A DNA stretch of 51,139 nt from Paracoccaceae bacterium (GTDB lineage: Bacteria; Pseudomonadota; Alphaproteobacteria; Rhodobacterales; Rhodobacteraceae): positions 1 through 51,139 of the forward strand of contig JALQUU010000015.1 in the NCBI GenBank assembly GCA_023260655.1. Reading direction: 5' to 3'. The position numbers and the translations under genes are program-made. The notes below the pieces were generated by a model. That model was not told the DNA's origin. It made no database searches and saw nothing but the letters and a program-made list of their open reading frames with translations. Below, piece by piece: positions 43,182 to 51,139 of this stretch (the first letter of the stretch is position 1; every line of letters starts with the position of its first letter).

Positions 43182-45053
43182 TTAGCCGACTTTGCGCATC
43201 CCAAGGACGCGGGCGCGTTTGCGGGGGTCGCTGTCGAAGAGTGCGGCAAGCTGTTCGGTCATGGCGCCGGCGAGTTGTTCGACATCGGTGATGGTGACGG
43301 CGCGGCTGTAGTAGCGGGTGACGTCATGGCCGATGCCGATGGCGAGAAGCTCGACCGCTTTCTTGCGTTCGATCATGGTGATGACGTCGCGCAGGTGCTT
43401 TTCGAGATAGTTCGCGGGGTTCACCGAGAGAGTGGAATCGTCGACCGGAGCGCCGTCGGAGATCACCATCAGGATCTTGCGCTGTTCGCGGCGCGCCAGC
43501 GAGCGGCGGTGTGCCCATTCGAGGGCTTCGCCGTCGATGTTTTCTTTCAGGAGGCCCTCTTTCATCATCAGCCCGAGATTGGGGCGGGTGCGGCGCCATG
43601 GGGCGTCGGCCTGTTTGTAGATGATGTGGCGGAGGTCGTTCAGGCGGCCGGGGCCGGCTTCGCGACCGCCTGCGAGCCATTTCTCGCGGCTGAGGCCACC
43701 TTTCCACGCGCGGGTGGTGAAGCCGAGGATCTCGACCTTGACCGAGCAGCGTTCGAGCGTGCGGGCGAGCACATCGGCGCAGATGGCGGCGATGGAGATG
43801 GGGCGACCGCGCATGGAGCCCGAATTGTCGAGCAGAAGGGTGACGACAGTGTCGCGGAACTCGGTGTCTTTCTCGACTTTGAACGAGAGGGGCGTGGTGG
43901 GGTTGGCGACGACGCGGGCGAGGCGGCCTGCGTCGAGGATGCCTTCTTCCATGTCGAAGAGCCACGAGCGGTTCTGCTGGGCCTGTAGGCGGCGTTGCAG
44001 CTTGTTGGCGAGGCGGGAGACCGCGCCTTTCAGGGGTTCGAGCTGTTGGTCGAGATAGGCGCGGAGGCGTTCGAGTTCGACCGGATCGGCCAGTTCTTCG
44101 GCACCGATTTCTTCGTCGAATTCGGTGGTGAAGGCGGCGTAGTTCGGATCCGCGTCGGAATGCGGGGCGGGGGGCGGCGGCTCAAGGGGCGCGTCGCCTT
44201 CGGGCATTTCGGCTTCTTCGTCGAACTCCTGATCGGCCATGTCATCCATGGAGACTTCGGCTTCGGAGCTGTCTTGGGTCTGTTCCTGAGAGCGCTCGGG
44301 ATCGGCTTCGGCCTGATCGTCGTCGCTGTCTTCCTGACCTTCCGACTCGGGGTTGTCGTCTTCCTGCGCCTCGTCGGCGGCATCATCCTCGGGATCGGGT
44401 TCATCGGGGTCGTCGCCCAATTGGTCGCCGTAGCCGAGATCCTCGATGATCTGGCGGGCGAAGCGGGCAAATTCGGTCTGGTCCGAGAGTTTGGTTTGCA
44501 GATCGTCGAGCGTGCCGCCCGCCTGATCCTCGATGAAGCCGCGCCAAAGCTCCATGACGTTCTGTGCGCCGCGCGGCAGGTCGCGCCCGGTGGCGAGGTG
44601 GCGGATCATGTAGCCTGCTGCGGTGGCGAGAGGGGCGTCAGAGGCGTTGGTGATCTGCTCGTAGCCTGCGCGGGTGGCTTCATGGCCGATCTTGGCGTCG
44701 ATATTGACGGCTGTGCCGGGGAGGTCGCGGGCGCCCATGGCTTCGCAGCGGGCGGTTTCCATCACCTCGTAGAGGTCGCGCGCCATCTGGCCTTGGGGGC
44801 GGTATTTCGCGTGGGTCTCGGTGTTGTGGTAGCGGCGGTAGAGCGCCAGCGCATCGGCGGTGCCGCGGGCGAGAAGCACCTCGTCGCGGGTCATGCGGCG
44901 GGAGACCTGCGGCAGGCGCATGGTGTCGCCGGAGAGGCCCGACGGATCGACCGAATAGGCAATGGTCAGGTCGGGGTCGTCCGCCATGACCTTAGTGGCC
45001 TCGGCGAGCGCCTTCTTAAAGGGATCCGCGGGATTTTCGTTCGGTGCTTTCAT
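43182..45053 (-). CDS. cobT: aerobic cobaltochelatase subunit CobT
   Basis: 623 residues. CobT partners the AAA+ ATPase CobS and the large subunit CobN to insert cobalt into hydrogenobyrinic acid diamide in aerobic vitamin B12 synthesis. The N-terminal helical part is followed by a very acidic linker (about 215-310, runs of D/E) and a C-terminal VWA/MIDAS domain with [18 protein letters not shown] near 405. cobS lies about 1.4 kb away on the same strand. No cobN is in the window. Confidence 0.95.
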   Translation of the reverse strand: MKAPNENPADPFKKALAEATKVMADDPDLTIAYSVDPSGLSGDTMRLPQVSRRMTRDEVLLARGTADALALYRRYHNTETHAKYRPQGQMARDLYEVMETARCEAMGARDLPGTAVNIDAKIGHEATRAGYEQITNASDAPLATAAGYMIRHLATGRDLPRGAQNVMELWRGFIEDQAGGTLDDLQTKLSDQTEFARFARQIIEDLGYGDQLGDDPDEPDPEDDAADEAQEDDNPESEGQEDSDDDQAEADPERSQEQTQDSSEAEVSMDDMADQEFDEEAEMPEGDAPLEPPPPAPHSDADPNYAAFTTEFDEEIGAEELADPVELERLRAYLDQQLEPLKGAVSRLANKLQRRLQAQQNRSWLFDMEEGILDAGRLARVVANPTTPLSFKVEKDTEFRDTVVTLLLDNSGSMRGRPISIAAICADVLARTLERCSVKVEILGFTTRAWKGGLSREKWLAGGREAGPGRLNDLRHIIYKQADAPWRRTRPNLGLMMKEGLLKENIDGEALEWAHRRSLARREQRKILMVISDGAPVDDSTLSVNPANYLEKHLRDVITMIERKKAVELLAIGIGHDVTRYYSRAVTITDVEQLAGAMTEQLAALFDSDPRKRARVLGMRKVG

Positions 45054-45178
45054 GCCGCGATCCTTGCCCAGATTCAGGGGGAATGAAAAGCCCCGACGCT
45101 GCGAATTTCTTCCTGAGAGTATAGGGGAAATGGCGGGGAAGGGTAGCGCGCGGCAGGGATTTTCCGGGCGGGGCCGGA

Positions 45179-45571
45179 TCAGTCGAGAAGGAGGGCGTGG
45201 CAGGCCGCGGTTTCGGCCATGGCGCGGCGTTTGGCATGGGCGCGCAGGCGCGGATCCTTGGCCTGATCGGAGAGCGCGAGGAGGCGGGCTTGCGCGGCGC
45301 GGGCCTCGATCTGCCAGTTCAGCGGCGCGGGATCGCCGGGGCGGGCGGTGGCGGCGATAAGTTCGACCATGCGGGCACGGCTTTCAGCGGTGGCATCGGC
45401 GGCGTCGGGGTCGGTTGTCCACTGGTATTCGAGGAGCGCGTAGAGGCGACCTGCGCAGGTGGCGAATTGGCGGGTCGGGTCTTCGGGGGCAAGGCGGGTT
45501 TCGAGCGCAAGGGCTTGCCCTGTCGCGAGGGGGAGGAGGAGTGCTGCGAGGAGAGTTCTCAAGCTGCCCAT
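45179..45571 (-). CDS. small exported protein of unknown function
   Basis: 130 residues with a signal peptide ([22 protein letters not shown], cleavage near 22-24) and then a helical domain with two cysteines, in [16 protein letters not shown] and [10 protein letters not shown], which could form a disulfide in the periplasm. No domain is recognised. It lies between cobT and cobS in the same orientation as both. Confidence 0.6.
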   Translation of the reverse strand: MGSLRTLLAALLLPLATGQALALETRLAPEDPTRQFATCAGRLYALLEYQWTTDPDAADATAESRARMVELIAATARPGDPAPLNWQIEARAAQARLLALSDQAKDPRLRAHAKRRAMAETAACHALLLD

Positions 45572-45663
45572 GATGCGAACTTTGCGCCCGATTTACGCAT
45601 TAAAAAAACGGGCATTTTGAGAACTTTATAGAAGAATTGTGGCGGAGCGGATTCTCTGCAACG

Positions 45664-45697
45664 GCTGCAAATGCAGCGTTTTGGCGCTGCAATGCGG
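45664..45697. promoter_or_regulatory. two GCTGCAATGC(A/G)GC palindromes upstream of the FMN reductase
   Basis: GCTGCAAATGCAGC at 45664-45677 and GCTGCAATGCGGC at 45685-45697. The second is one base away from the palindrome at 5479. They sit between two divergent genes. Confidence 0.45.
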
Positions 45698-45804
45698 CGT
45701 TCGGTGCGTTTGTGCACAGAAGCCTTGCAAGAGTTGAGAATTGCGGTTTTTCGGCGCGTGGCCACTTCTAAGGGCAAGGAATTCAGCCGTTAGGAGACGA
45801 GCAA

Positions 45805-46410
45805 ATGACCAAGGCCAAGATTGCGATTATCGTAGGTTCGACCCGTAAAGTGCGCTTTGCGGACATCCCTGCACAGTGGATGAAAGCGCAAGTGGATGCG
45901 CGCGGCGACATGGACGCGGAGATCGTGGATCTGCGCGATTTCCCGATGCCGCTCTTCGACGAAATGGCGTCGAACGCCTATGCGCCGACGCAGGATGCGG
46001 TTGCAGTGAAGTGGCAGAAGAAGCTGGCGGAGTTCGACGGCTATATCTTCGTGGTTGCCGAGTATAACCACTCGATCATGGGCGCGCTGAAGAACGCGCT
46101 GGATCAGGCCTATGTGGAATGGGCGAAGAAGCCGATGGGCGCGATTGCCTATGGTTCGATGGGTGGCGCGCGGGCGCTGGAGCATCTGCGCGGCATCGCG
46201 GTCGAGTTGCAGATGGTGCCGGTGCGCAATGCGGTTCACATCGGTGGCGGTGCCTTCTGGCAGGTGCATCCGGGCTTTGGCGGTTCGGGCAACCTTGGCG
46301 ATATCGAAGCGCAGATCGCGCCTTCGTCGGCGGCACTCTTGGACGATATGGCGTGGTGGGCGAAAGCCACGATGGCGGCACGCGCGGCTGAAGCTCCGAA
46401 GGCTGCTTGA
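45805..46410 (+). CDS. NADPH-dependent FMN reductase family (flavodoxin-like) protein
   Basis: 201 residues. IAIIVGSTRKVRFADIPAQWM is the FMN phosphate loop; FVVAEYNHSIMGALKNALDQA and GSMGGARALEHLRGIAVELQM complete a flavodoxin-like fold of the NADPH-dependent FMN/quinone/azo-reductase family. The C-terminal 30 residues are longer than in the smallest members. AGGAGACG lies upstream of the ATG. Probably a stress or quinone-detoxifying enzyme, but the substrate is not known. Two palindromes upstream resemble the one in front of the DUF1127 operon. Confidence 0.84.
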   Translation: MTKAKIAIIVGSTRKVRFADIPAQWMKAQVDARGDMDAEIVDLRDFPMPLFDEMASNAYAPTQDAVAVKWQKKLAEFDGYIFVVAEYNHSIMGALKNALDQAYVEWAKKPMGAIAYGSMGGARALEHLRGIAVELQMVPVRNAVHIGGGAFWQVHPGFGGSGNLGDIEAQIAPSSAALLDDMAWWAKATMAARAAEAPKAA

Positions 46411-46415
46411 GTTTT

Positions 46416-46438
46416 AGCCCCGGTTCAAAGCCGGGGCT
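46416..46438 (+). terminator. hairpin AGCCCCGG/CCGGGGCT after the FMN reductase
   Basis: Perfect eight-base stem, loop TTCAAAG. There is no T-run; it probably supports the stronger terminator behind it. Confidence 0.55.
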
Positions 46439-46449
46439 CCGCAGAAATG

Positions 46450-46479
46450 AAAACGGCGGCCTTGGGGGCCGCCGTTTTT
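46450..46479. terminator. bidirectional terminator between the FMN reductase and cobS
   Basis: AAAACGGCGGCC, loop TTGGG, GGCCGCCGTTTT, then T. Perfect twelve-base stem serving both convergent genes. Confidence 0.92.
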
Positions 46480-46497
46480 GTTTGGTGCTTGAAGCGC

Positions 46498-47469
46498 TTA
46501 TTTCATCGCTTGGCTGGCGGCGCTTTCGGGGAGTTCTTCGCCGAAGCAACGCTGGTAGAATTCGGCAACCGTCTGGCGCTCAAGCTCGTCGCACTTGTTG
46601 AGGAAGGTCAGGCGGAAGGCATAGCCCACGTTGCGGAAGATCTCGGCGTTTTGCGCCCAGGTGATCACGGTCCGCGGCGACATGACGGTGGAAAGATCAC
46701 CGTTCATGAAGGCGGTGCGGGTGAGGTCGGCGAGGTGGACCATCTGGCTGACGGTCTTGCGGCCTTTCTCGGTGTTGTAATGGGGGTTCTTGGCCAGAAC
46801 GATGTTAGTTTCGGCGTCGTGGCTGAGGTAGTTCAGCGTGGCGACGAGCGACCAACGGTCCATCTGGGCTTGGTTGATCTGCTGGGTGCCGTGGTAGAGG
46901 CCCGTGGTATCGCCGAGGCCGACGGTGTTGGCCGTGGCGAAAAGGCGGAAGGACGGGTGGGGGGTGATGATCTCGTTCTGGTCAAGCAGCGTGAGCTTGC
47001 CGTCATGTTCGAGAACGCGCTGGATCACGAACATCACGTCGGCGCGGCCTGCGTCGTATTCATCGAACACGATCGCGACGGGGTTGCGAAGGGCCCAAGG
47101 CAGGATGCCTTCGTGGAATTCGGTGACCTGCTTGCCATCCTTCAGCTTGATCGCGTCCTTACCGATGAGGTCGATACGGGAGATGTGGCTGTCGAGGTTG
47201 ACGCGCACGGCGGGCCAGTTGAGGCGGGCGGCGACCTGTTCGATGTGGGTCGACTTACCGGTGCCGTGGTAGCCCTGGATCATCACGCGGCGGTTGTTGC
47301 GGAAACCGGCGAGGATGGCGAGCGTGGTATCGGGGTCGAATTTATAGGTGCTGTCGACTTCCGGCACGCGATCTGTGCGGTCGGCGAAACCTTTGACGGT
47401 CATGTCCGTGTCGATGCCGAAGACCTCGCGGACGGAGATTTCCTCGGTGGGTTTCGCGTTCAGTTCCAT
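46498..47469 (-). CDS. cobS: aerobic cobaltochelatase AAA+ subunit CobS
   Basis: 323 residues from ATG 47469, where the family consensus [20 protein letters not shown] begins; an earlier in-frame start gives an unmatched leader. Walker [10 protein letters not shown] near 64-72, Walker [10 protein letters not shown], sensor [13 protein letters not shown] and ring contacts [11 protein letters not shown]. It drives cobalt insertion with CobT and CobN using ATP. The gene is divergent from msrB. Confidence 0.95.
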   Translation of the reverse strand: MELNAKPTEEISVREVFGIDTDMTVKGFADRTDRVPEVDSTYKFDPDTTLAILAGFRNNRRVMIQGYHGTGKSTHIEQVAARLNWPAVRVNLDSHISRIDLIGKDAIKLKDGKQVTEFHEGILPWALRNPVAIVFDEYDAGRADVMFVIQRVLEHDGKLTLLDQNEIITPHPSFRLFATANTVGLGDTTGLYHGTQQINQAQMDRWSLVATLNYLSHDAETNIVLAKNPHYNTEKGRKTVSQMVHLADLTRTAFMNGDLSTVMSPRTVITWAQNAEIFRNVGYAFRLTFLNKCDELERQTVAEFYQRCFGEELPESAASQAMK

Positions 47470-47742
47470 TGTGCCGCCGTCCGTGCTGATCGTTGAATAG
47501 GTTTGGCGAAGGGTTTTCCCGCTTCGGCCCTGTTGGTGCAACATAACGAGGGAAGCCGCAAGGGCAAGCCCGCCCAATTACATCTCGACGCTACGACCTT
47601 CCGGATTATCGGTGGCGAAAGAGGCGCGGAGTATGGCGGGAACACGGAGGTTCACCTCCGGTCACGACTTGGTGCGAACTGTGACGCAGGCCTTTGGGGC
47701 AAAGCGTTTCGGGCTAGGGTGGCCGGAGTGATGGAGGATGTG

Positions 47743-48201
47743 ATGAACAGACGGGTGCTTGCCCTGACGGGTGTGGCAGCGGCGCTTTTGGGGCGCGGGG
47801 CTTTGGCTGAAGTTTTCGAAGTGACGCGCAGCGATGCGGAATGGCGCGCGATGCTGACGAAGCCCGAATACGAGGTGATGCGCAAGGAAGGGACGGAGCG
47901 GGCGGGAAGCTCGCCGTTGAACGGTGAGAAACGCAAGGGTGTGTTCCATTGCCGGGGCTGTGACTTGGCGCTCTATCCGTCAGACACGAAATACGAGAGC
48001 GGCACGGGCTGGCCTTCGTTCTGGCAATCCTTGCCGGGGGCTGTGGGGACGAAAGACGACCGTAGCTTCTTCTTGCGCCGCACGGAGGTGCATTGCCGCC
48101 GTTGCGGCTCGCATCTGGGGCATGTTTTCGATGACGGGCCGAAGCCTACGGGCAAGCGGCATTGCCTCAACGGCGTCTCGCTGGTGTTCAGGCTAGCGTG
48201 A
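47743..48201 (+). CDS. msrB: periplasmic peptide-methionine (R)-S-oxide reductase MsrB
   Basis: 152 residues. A signal peptide (MNRRVLALTGVAAALLGRGALA) precedes the MsrB domain, so repair of oxidised methionine takes place in the periplasm. Zinc ligands are C70/C73 and C118/C121 (CRGC, CRRC); GTGWPSFW is the substrate pocket, and C141 in RHCLNGVSL is the catalytic cysteine. GGAGG with a five-base spacer fixes the start at 47743 rather than the in-frame ATG at 47731. Confidence 0.9.
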   Translation: MNRRVLALTGVAAALLGRGALAEVFEVTRSDAEWRAMLTKPEYEVMRKEGTERAGSSPLNGEKRKGVFHCRGCDLALYPSDTKYESGTGWPSFWQSLPGAVGTKDDRSFFLRRTEVHCRRCGSHLGHVFDDGPKPTGKRHCLNGVSLVFRLA

Positions 48202-48204
48202 CGC

Positions 48205-48840
48205 TTATTTGAAGTTGCGGCTGTCTTTGAGCTGGTCCCACGCCCAGACGACGAGTTGGAGCTGCTCTTCCTGACTGCGGTCACCGCCGTTCATATCGGG
48301 GTGGAGCACTTTGATGAGCGCTTTGTAGGCCGAGCGGACCTCGGCCTTGGTGGCGGTGTCGCGCACTTCGAGAACCTCGATGGCGCGGCGCTCCGTGGGG
48401 GGCAGTTTGCGGGTGGCACCCGAGGTTGCGGCAGGGTTGCGGCCCGGATTGCGGGTGGCGTTCTGGCCAAGAACCTGATGGGGGTCTTCGATGCCGAGGC
48501 GCGCCCATGCGCGGGCTTCGGGATCGTTCAAAGGCTTCGTCGGGCGATCCCAAACCTTGTCACGGCTCATTTGCGCGTTGAGTTCGGCTTCGGTGGTGCC
48601 GTCGAAGAAGTTCCACTTCAGGTTATATTCGCGGACGTGGTCCTTGCAGAACCAGTAGTATTCATCCGTGACATCGCGCGCCTTTGGGGCGCGATACTGG
48701 CCGGATTCGGTGCAACCCTCATGGTCACAGCCGCGCTGGGACGTTTCCACAGCGCCGGACATGGACTTGCGCCCACGCGGATTTTTCTTCTTCGCAGAAG
48801 AAACGGAGAGGTCGAAACCGAAGGGATCAGCTTTGGCCAT
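48205..48840 (-). CDS. J-domain (DnaJ-like) protein
   Basis: 211 residues. A C-terminal J-domain (about 150-211) has AIEVLEVRDTATKAEVRSAYKALIKVLHPDMNGGD, with the HPD tripeptide that stimulates Hsp70 ATPase. The N-terminal part carries a cysteine-rich CDHEGC...YWFCKDH stretch and is not a standard DnaJ G/F or zinc-finger region. It fits a specialised DnaK co-chaperone. Gene convergent with msrB, with only three bases between stops. Confidence 0.82.
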   Translation of the reverse strand: MAKADPFGFDLSVSSAKKKNPRGRKSMSGAVETSQRGCDHEGCTESGQYRAPKARDVTDEYYWFCKDHVREYNLKWNFFDGTTEAELNAQMSRDKVWDRPTKPLNDPEARAWARLGIEDPHQVLGQNATRNPGRNPAATSGATRKLPPTERRAIEVLEVRDTATKAEVRSAYKALIKVLHPDMNGGDRSQEEQLQLVVWAWDQLKDSRNFK

Positions 48841-48944
48841 TTTACCACCTGTCGAGTCGGAGGCGATAGTTTAGACTCCCTGTCGCCGAGGGAAAGGGGC
48901 GGTGGAGAAATTTCTTTTCGAAAGCGGCGGCTTGCCGAAAAACC

Positions 48945-49280
48945 TCAGGAGGTCTGACGCGGTTCTTCCTCGGCGGTTTCCGGCTCGGGTTCCGCTTCGG
49001 GCTCTTCCGGTTCCTCGTAAAGCTCTTCGGCGGGCACCACCTCTTCGCCCGTTGCGGGGCGGCGGAAAACGAGGAGGTTGCGGAAGACCGTGGTGCTGGA
49101 GGTGAGGCCCGAGCGTTCGGTGGAGGGCAGGGTCTCGGCGCGCAGGAACTCCCAGCCGTCGGCGGCCATCTCGTTCAGCACTTCCTGCATGGCATAAGCG
49201 AAGCGGGCTTCGGGGGCTTTCAGCCCTTTGATCTTGAGGCCACGCGTGGGGGCGGGGATCACCTGATATTCGTATGTCAT
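48945..49280 (-). CDS. DUF4177 domain protein with acidic tail
   Basis: 111 residues. YEYQVIPAPTRG and MQEVLNEMAADGWEFLRAETLPS mark a DUF4177 domain; the last 35 residues are very rich in E and P (EEPEEPEAEPEPE). ATG 49280 is chosen. Function unknown; small alphaproteobacterial members often lie near cobalamin or chaperone genes. Confidence 0.7.
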   Translation of the reverse strand: MTYEYQVIPAPTRGLKIKGLKAPEARFAYAMQEVLNEMAADGWEFLRAETLPSTERSGLTSSTTVFRNLLVFRRPATGEEVVPAEELYEEPEEPEAEPEPETAEEEPRQTS

Positions 49281-49335
49281 GTCGAAACGCTCCGGAAAAC
49301 GGGGAGAGCCTAGCAGGGGGAAGCGTCGTGTCCAG

Positions 49336-49815
49336 TCACTTCCGTCGTATCCCGATTTTGCGCCCTGCGCGTTCGGGGCGGGGGAGGGTGTCGTGGGCAG
49401 CCTGCATCGCTTCGAGATTGGCTTTGATATCGGGCGGGAAGGGGGCGACGCGGGGGCCGGAGGTGTCGATGTGGAGGCCGAGCGCCTCGCCTGTGGCGGC
49501 GAGCCAGCCGTCTTCGTGCCAGAGTTCCTGATAGGTGTGGAAGCGTTTCTCGTCATGGTCGAGCAGGATGAATTTGCAGTGCACACGGTCGGTGAGGTGC
49601 AATTCGCGGACGTAGCAGATGTGGAATTCGGCGGTGTAGGTGGTGTGTTTGCGGGTGGAGATATAGTCCGGCCCGAAGCCCAGAAGTGGGTAGACCTCAT
49701 CGGCGGCGCGATCGAAGAGGACGTTGTAATAGGCCATGTTCATGTGGCCGTTGTAGTCGATCCACTGGGGCTCGACGCCCATGAAAGACGAGACGAACGG
49801 GGTGGGAATGGTCAT
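49336..49815 (-). CDS. acyl-CoA thioesterase-like hotdog protein
   Basis: 159 residues, a single hotdog domain: WIDYNGHMNMAYYNVLFDRAADE carries the catalytic aspartate-type residue of 4HBT enzymes, and TRKHTTYTAEFHICYVRELHLTDRV completes the fold. It may hydrolyse 4-hydroxybenzoyl-CoA-like or carnitine-type thioesters, but the substrate cannot be told. A GAGGAGGAG ribosome site seven bases before the ATG is also a good pairing partner for CCUCCUCCC loops. Confidence 0.8.
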   Translation of the reverse strand: MTIPTPFVSSFMGVEPQWIDYNGHMNMAYYNVLFDRAADEVYPLLGFGPDYISTRKHTTYTAEFHICYVRELHLTDRVHCKFILLDHDEKRFHTYQELWHEDGWLAATGEALGLHIDTSGPRVAPFPPDIKANLEAMQAAHDTLPRPERAGRKIGIRRK

Positions 49816-49873
49816 GCGCTTGCTCCTCCTCTTTGGGCGGAGATTGGCGGGGAACGCGGGAAATGGCCAGAGC

Positions 49874-50478
49874 CTACCAGTTGGGGTGATCGTTTTCCGG
49901 GGTGAGGCAGGGCTGCCAGCCTGCGCGCATCGCGGCGAGCATGGGGGCGGGGGTGAGGGCCTGAATGGTGCCTTCAGGGCGCTTGAGGGGTGGGCCGTAA
50001 GTGCCTGAGGTATAGGGGAGAGTACGGTCTTAGGTGAGGAGGTGCGGCCTGCCCTCATGGAGGAGGAAGGCGCCTTCGGGCAGCTCTCGCGCCTCGCATT
50101 GGTGTGGGCCTTGGAGGCGGGCGGTGTGGAGGACTGCGTCGATTTCCTTCACGGATTGCACGGGGCTATAGGCGGCCTCCCAAGCGGCGCGGAAGGCGCG
50201 ATAATGCGCGCGGCGACATTCGGCACAGGGGCGATGGCCTGTGGCGGAGGCAACGGCCTCGTCGAGGAAGAAGAGGCGGGTGTAGCTATGGGGGGCGTCA
50301 CGCCGATGCCCGGGCGGCCCGGCTTTTCGCGGAGTGTGCAGGTGATCCACGCCTTCGTTTGCCAGCGCCGCGTGATCTCGCCTTCCGCCGAGTGGAGGCG
50401 GCCCCGGTTGCCCATGAAGCCGCCGCGACGGGGTGTTGTGGCGAACTGGCCGAGGGGATCGATCCGGTTCGCCAACAT
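49874..50478 (-). pseudogene. conserved hypothetical protein broken by a frameshift and an in-frame stop
   Basis: Three stretches of one conserved protein are spread over two frames. From ATG 50478 the N-terminal part reads MLANRIDPLGQFATTPRRGGFMGNRG and RRWQTKAWITCTL. The frame then breaks at a six-base G run (50290-50295, plus strand); one extra base restores HSYTRLFFLDEAVASATGHRPCAECRRAHYRAF. That frame stops at TAA (50030-50032), but further homology-like sequence follows to TAG at 49874-49876 (IQALTPAPMLAAMRAGWQPCL). Full-length relatives, as I recall them, have about 200 residues and unknown function. The frameshift alone could be a sequencing error; the extra stop makes true decay more likely. 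Confidence 0.7.
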
Positions 50479-50482
50479 GAGG

Positions 50483-51139
50483 TTACACCATCATCTCTTT
50501 GGTGGCGCTCAGTTTTATCTCGGGATGGTCGCGGATGACGCGGTCGATATCCCACTGGAGGCGCGTCAGGTAGACCGGATCGCCGTCATGGTCGTAGCTG
50601 ATGTGCTGCTTGTTGATATTGGTGAATTTCTCCACCGCCTCCTTTTCGCCGGAAATCCAGCGCGCGGAAGTGAATTGCGACTGCTCGAAGCGCACAGGCA
50701 GGCCGTATTCCAACTCGATGCGCGAGGCCAATACCTCGAACTGCAGCGCGCCGACGACGCCGACGATGAAGCCCGAGCCGATCATCGGTTTGAACACCTT
50801 CGCGGCCCCTTCCTCGGCGAACTGCATCAGGGCTTTTTCCAGATGCTTGGCCTTCATCGGATCGCCTGCACGGATGCCTTGCAGAAGCTCCGGCGCGAAG
50901 GAGGGGATGCCCGTGACGCGGAGGCTCTCGCCCTCGGTCAGCGTGTCACCGATGCGCAGCTGGCCGTGGTTCGGGATGCCGATGATGTCACCCGCCCAGG
51001 CCTCTTCGGCCAGTTCGCGGTCAGCGGCGAGGAACATCACGGGGTTCGACACCGCCATCGGCTTTTTCGAGCGCACATGGAACATCTTCATGCCGCGCTG
51101 GAAGTGGCCCGAAGCCAAGCGCACGAAGGCCACGCGGTC
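50483..51139 (-). CDS. prfC: peptide chain release factor 3 (C-terminal part, runs off the window)
   Basis: 219 codons visible, the C-terminal portion of RF3, a GTPase that recycles RF1 and RF2 after termination. The GTPase domain lies beyond the window. Domain II reads FVRLASGHFQRGMKMFHVRSKK and GDIIGIPNHGQLRIGDTL; domain III contains GVVGALQFEVLASRIELEYGLPV, the block typical of PrfC rather than EF-G. The stop codon is at 50483-50485. Confidence 0.93.
   Translation of the reverse strand, partial: DRVAFVRLASGHFQRGMKMFHVRSKKPMAVSNPVMFLAADRELAEEAWAGDIIGIPNHGQLRIGDTLTEGESLRVTGIPSFAPELLQGIRAGDPMKAKHLEKALMQFAEEGAAKVFKPMIGSGFIVGVVGALQFEVLASRIELEYGLPVRFEQSQFTSARWISGEKEAVEKFTNINKQHISYDHDGDPVYLTRLQWDIDRVIRDHPEIKLSATKEMMV

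Noticed and set aside
1-51139. Search for tRNA, rRNA, insertion sequences, integrases, att sites and phage genes
   Set aside because: None recognised by eye on either strand; only small intergenic repeats were found.

Overview
This window looks like the chromosome of an alphaproteobacterium of the Rhodobacteraceae (Rhodobacter/Roseobacter lineage). It is GC-rich. It has a complete division and cell-wall (dcw) cluster in alphaproteobacterial order, an alphaproteobacterial GTTC-N7-GTTC SOS box, an aerobic CobS/CobT cobaltochelatase pair, and a DUF1127 gene followed by CCUCCUCCC-loop small RNAs of the kind known from Rhodobacter sphaeroides. No rRNA, tRNA, insertion sequence, phage gene or CRISPR array was seen. 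Identification rests on reading the translated sequences; no database search was run.

Layout. 1-1158: 3' end of aroQ, then two truncated type I secretion genes joined head to head, which looks like a deletion scar. 1159-4728: uvrD with an SOS box, divergent from an FMN-dependent alpha-hydroxy-acid dehydrogenase. 4807-5394 (minus strand): a DUF1127 gene and eight tandem hairpins, each with a CCUCCUCCC-type loop, the last forming a terminator. 5655-7940: mrp/apbC, then a WYL regulator divergent from a RidA-family gene. 8000-10273: a DEAD-box helicase with a long basic tail. 10274-10997: a gene-free dcw leader holding candidate MraZ boxes, clustered GANTC sites and a terminator-like hairpin.

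10998-34383 is the dcw cluster: mraZ, rsmH, ftsL, ftsI, murE, murF, mraY, murD, a TPR/glycosyltransferase-9-like gene, ftsW, murG, murC, a small membrane protein, murB, ddl, ftsQ, ftsA, ftsZ. Most junctions overlap by a few bases. It is broken at 21441-24193 by two minus-strand genes: a BaiN/HI0933-type flavoprotein and the N-terminal half of nosR with an intact FNR/NnrR-type box. A strong terminator follows ftsZ; lpxC, bamD and recN continue downstream.

38272-51139 is mostly housekeeping and accessory genes: a ClC channel, a NYN-domain protein, DUF427, an aminopeptidase P, cobT, a small secreted protein, an FMN reductase, cobS, a periplasmic MsrB, a J-domain protein, DUF4177, a thioesterase, a broken hypothetical gene, and the C-terminal part of prfC at the window edge.

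How the genes work together: MurE, MurF, MraY, MurD, MurG, MurC, MurB and Ddl build lipid II; FtsW and FtsI polymerise and cross-link it at the septum marked by FtsZ, FtsA, FtsQ and FtsL. MraZ probably sets the level of the whole unit. LpxC and BamD tie envelope growth to division. The most notable structure is the eight-copy sRNA array. The best traces of recent genome change are the secretion-gene junction, the nosR remnant and the broken gene near the right end.
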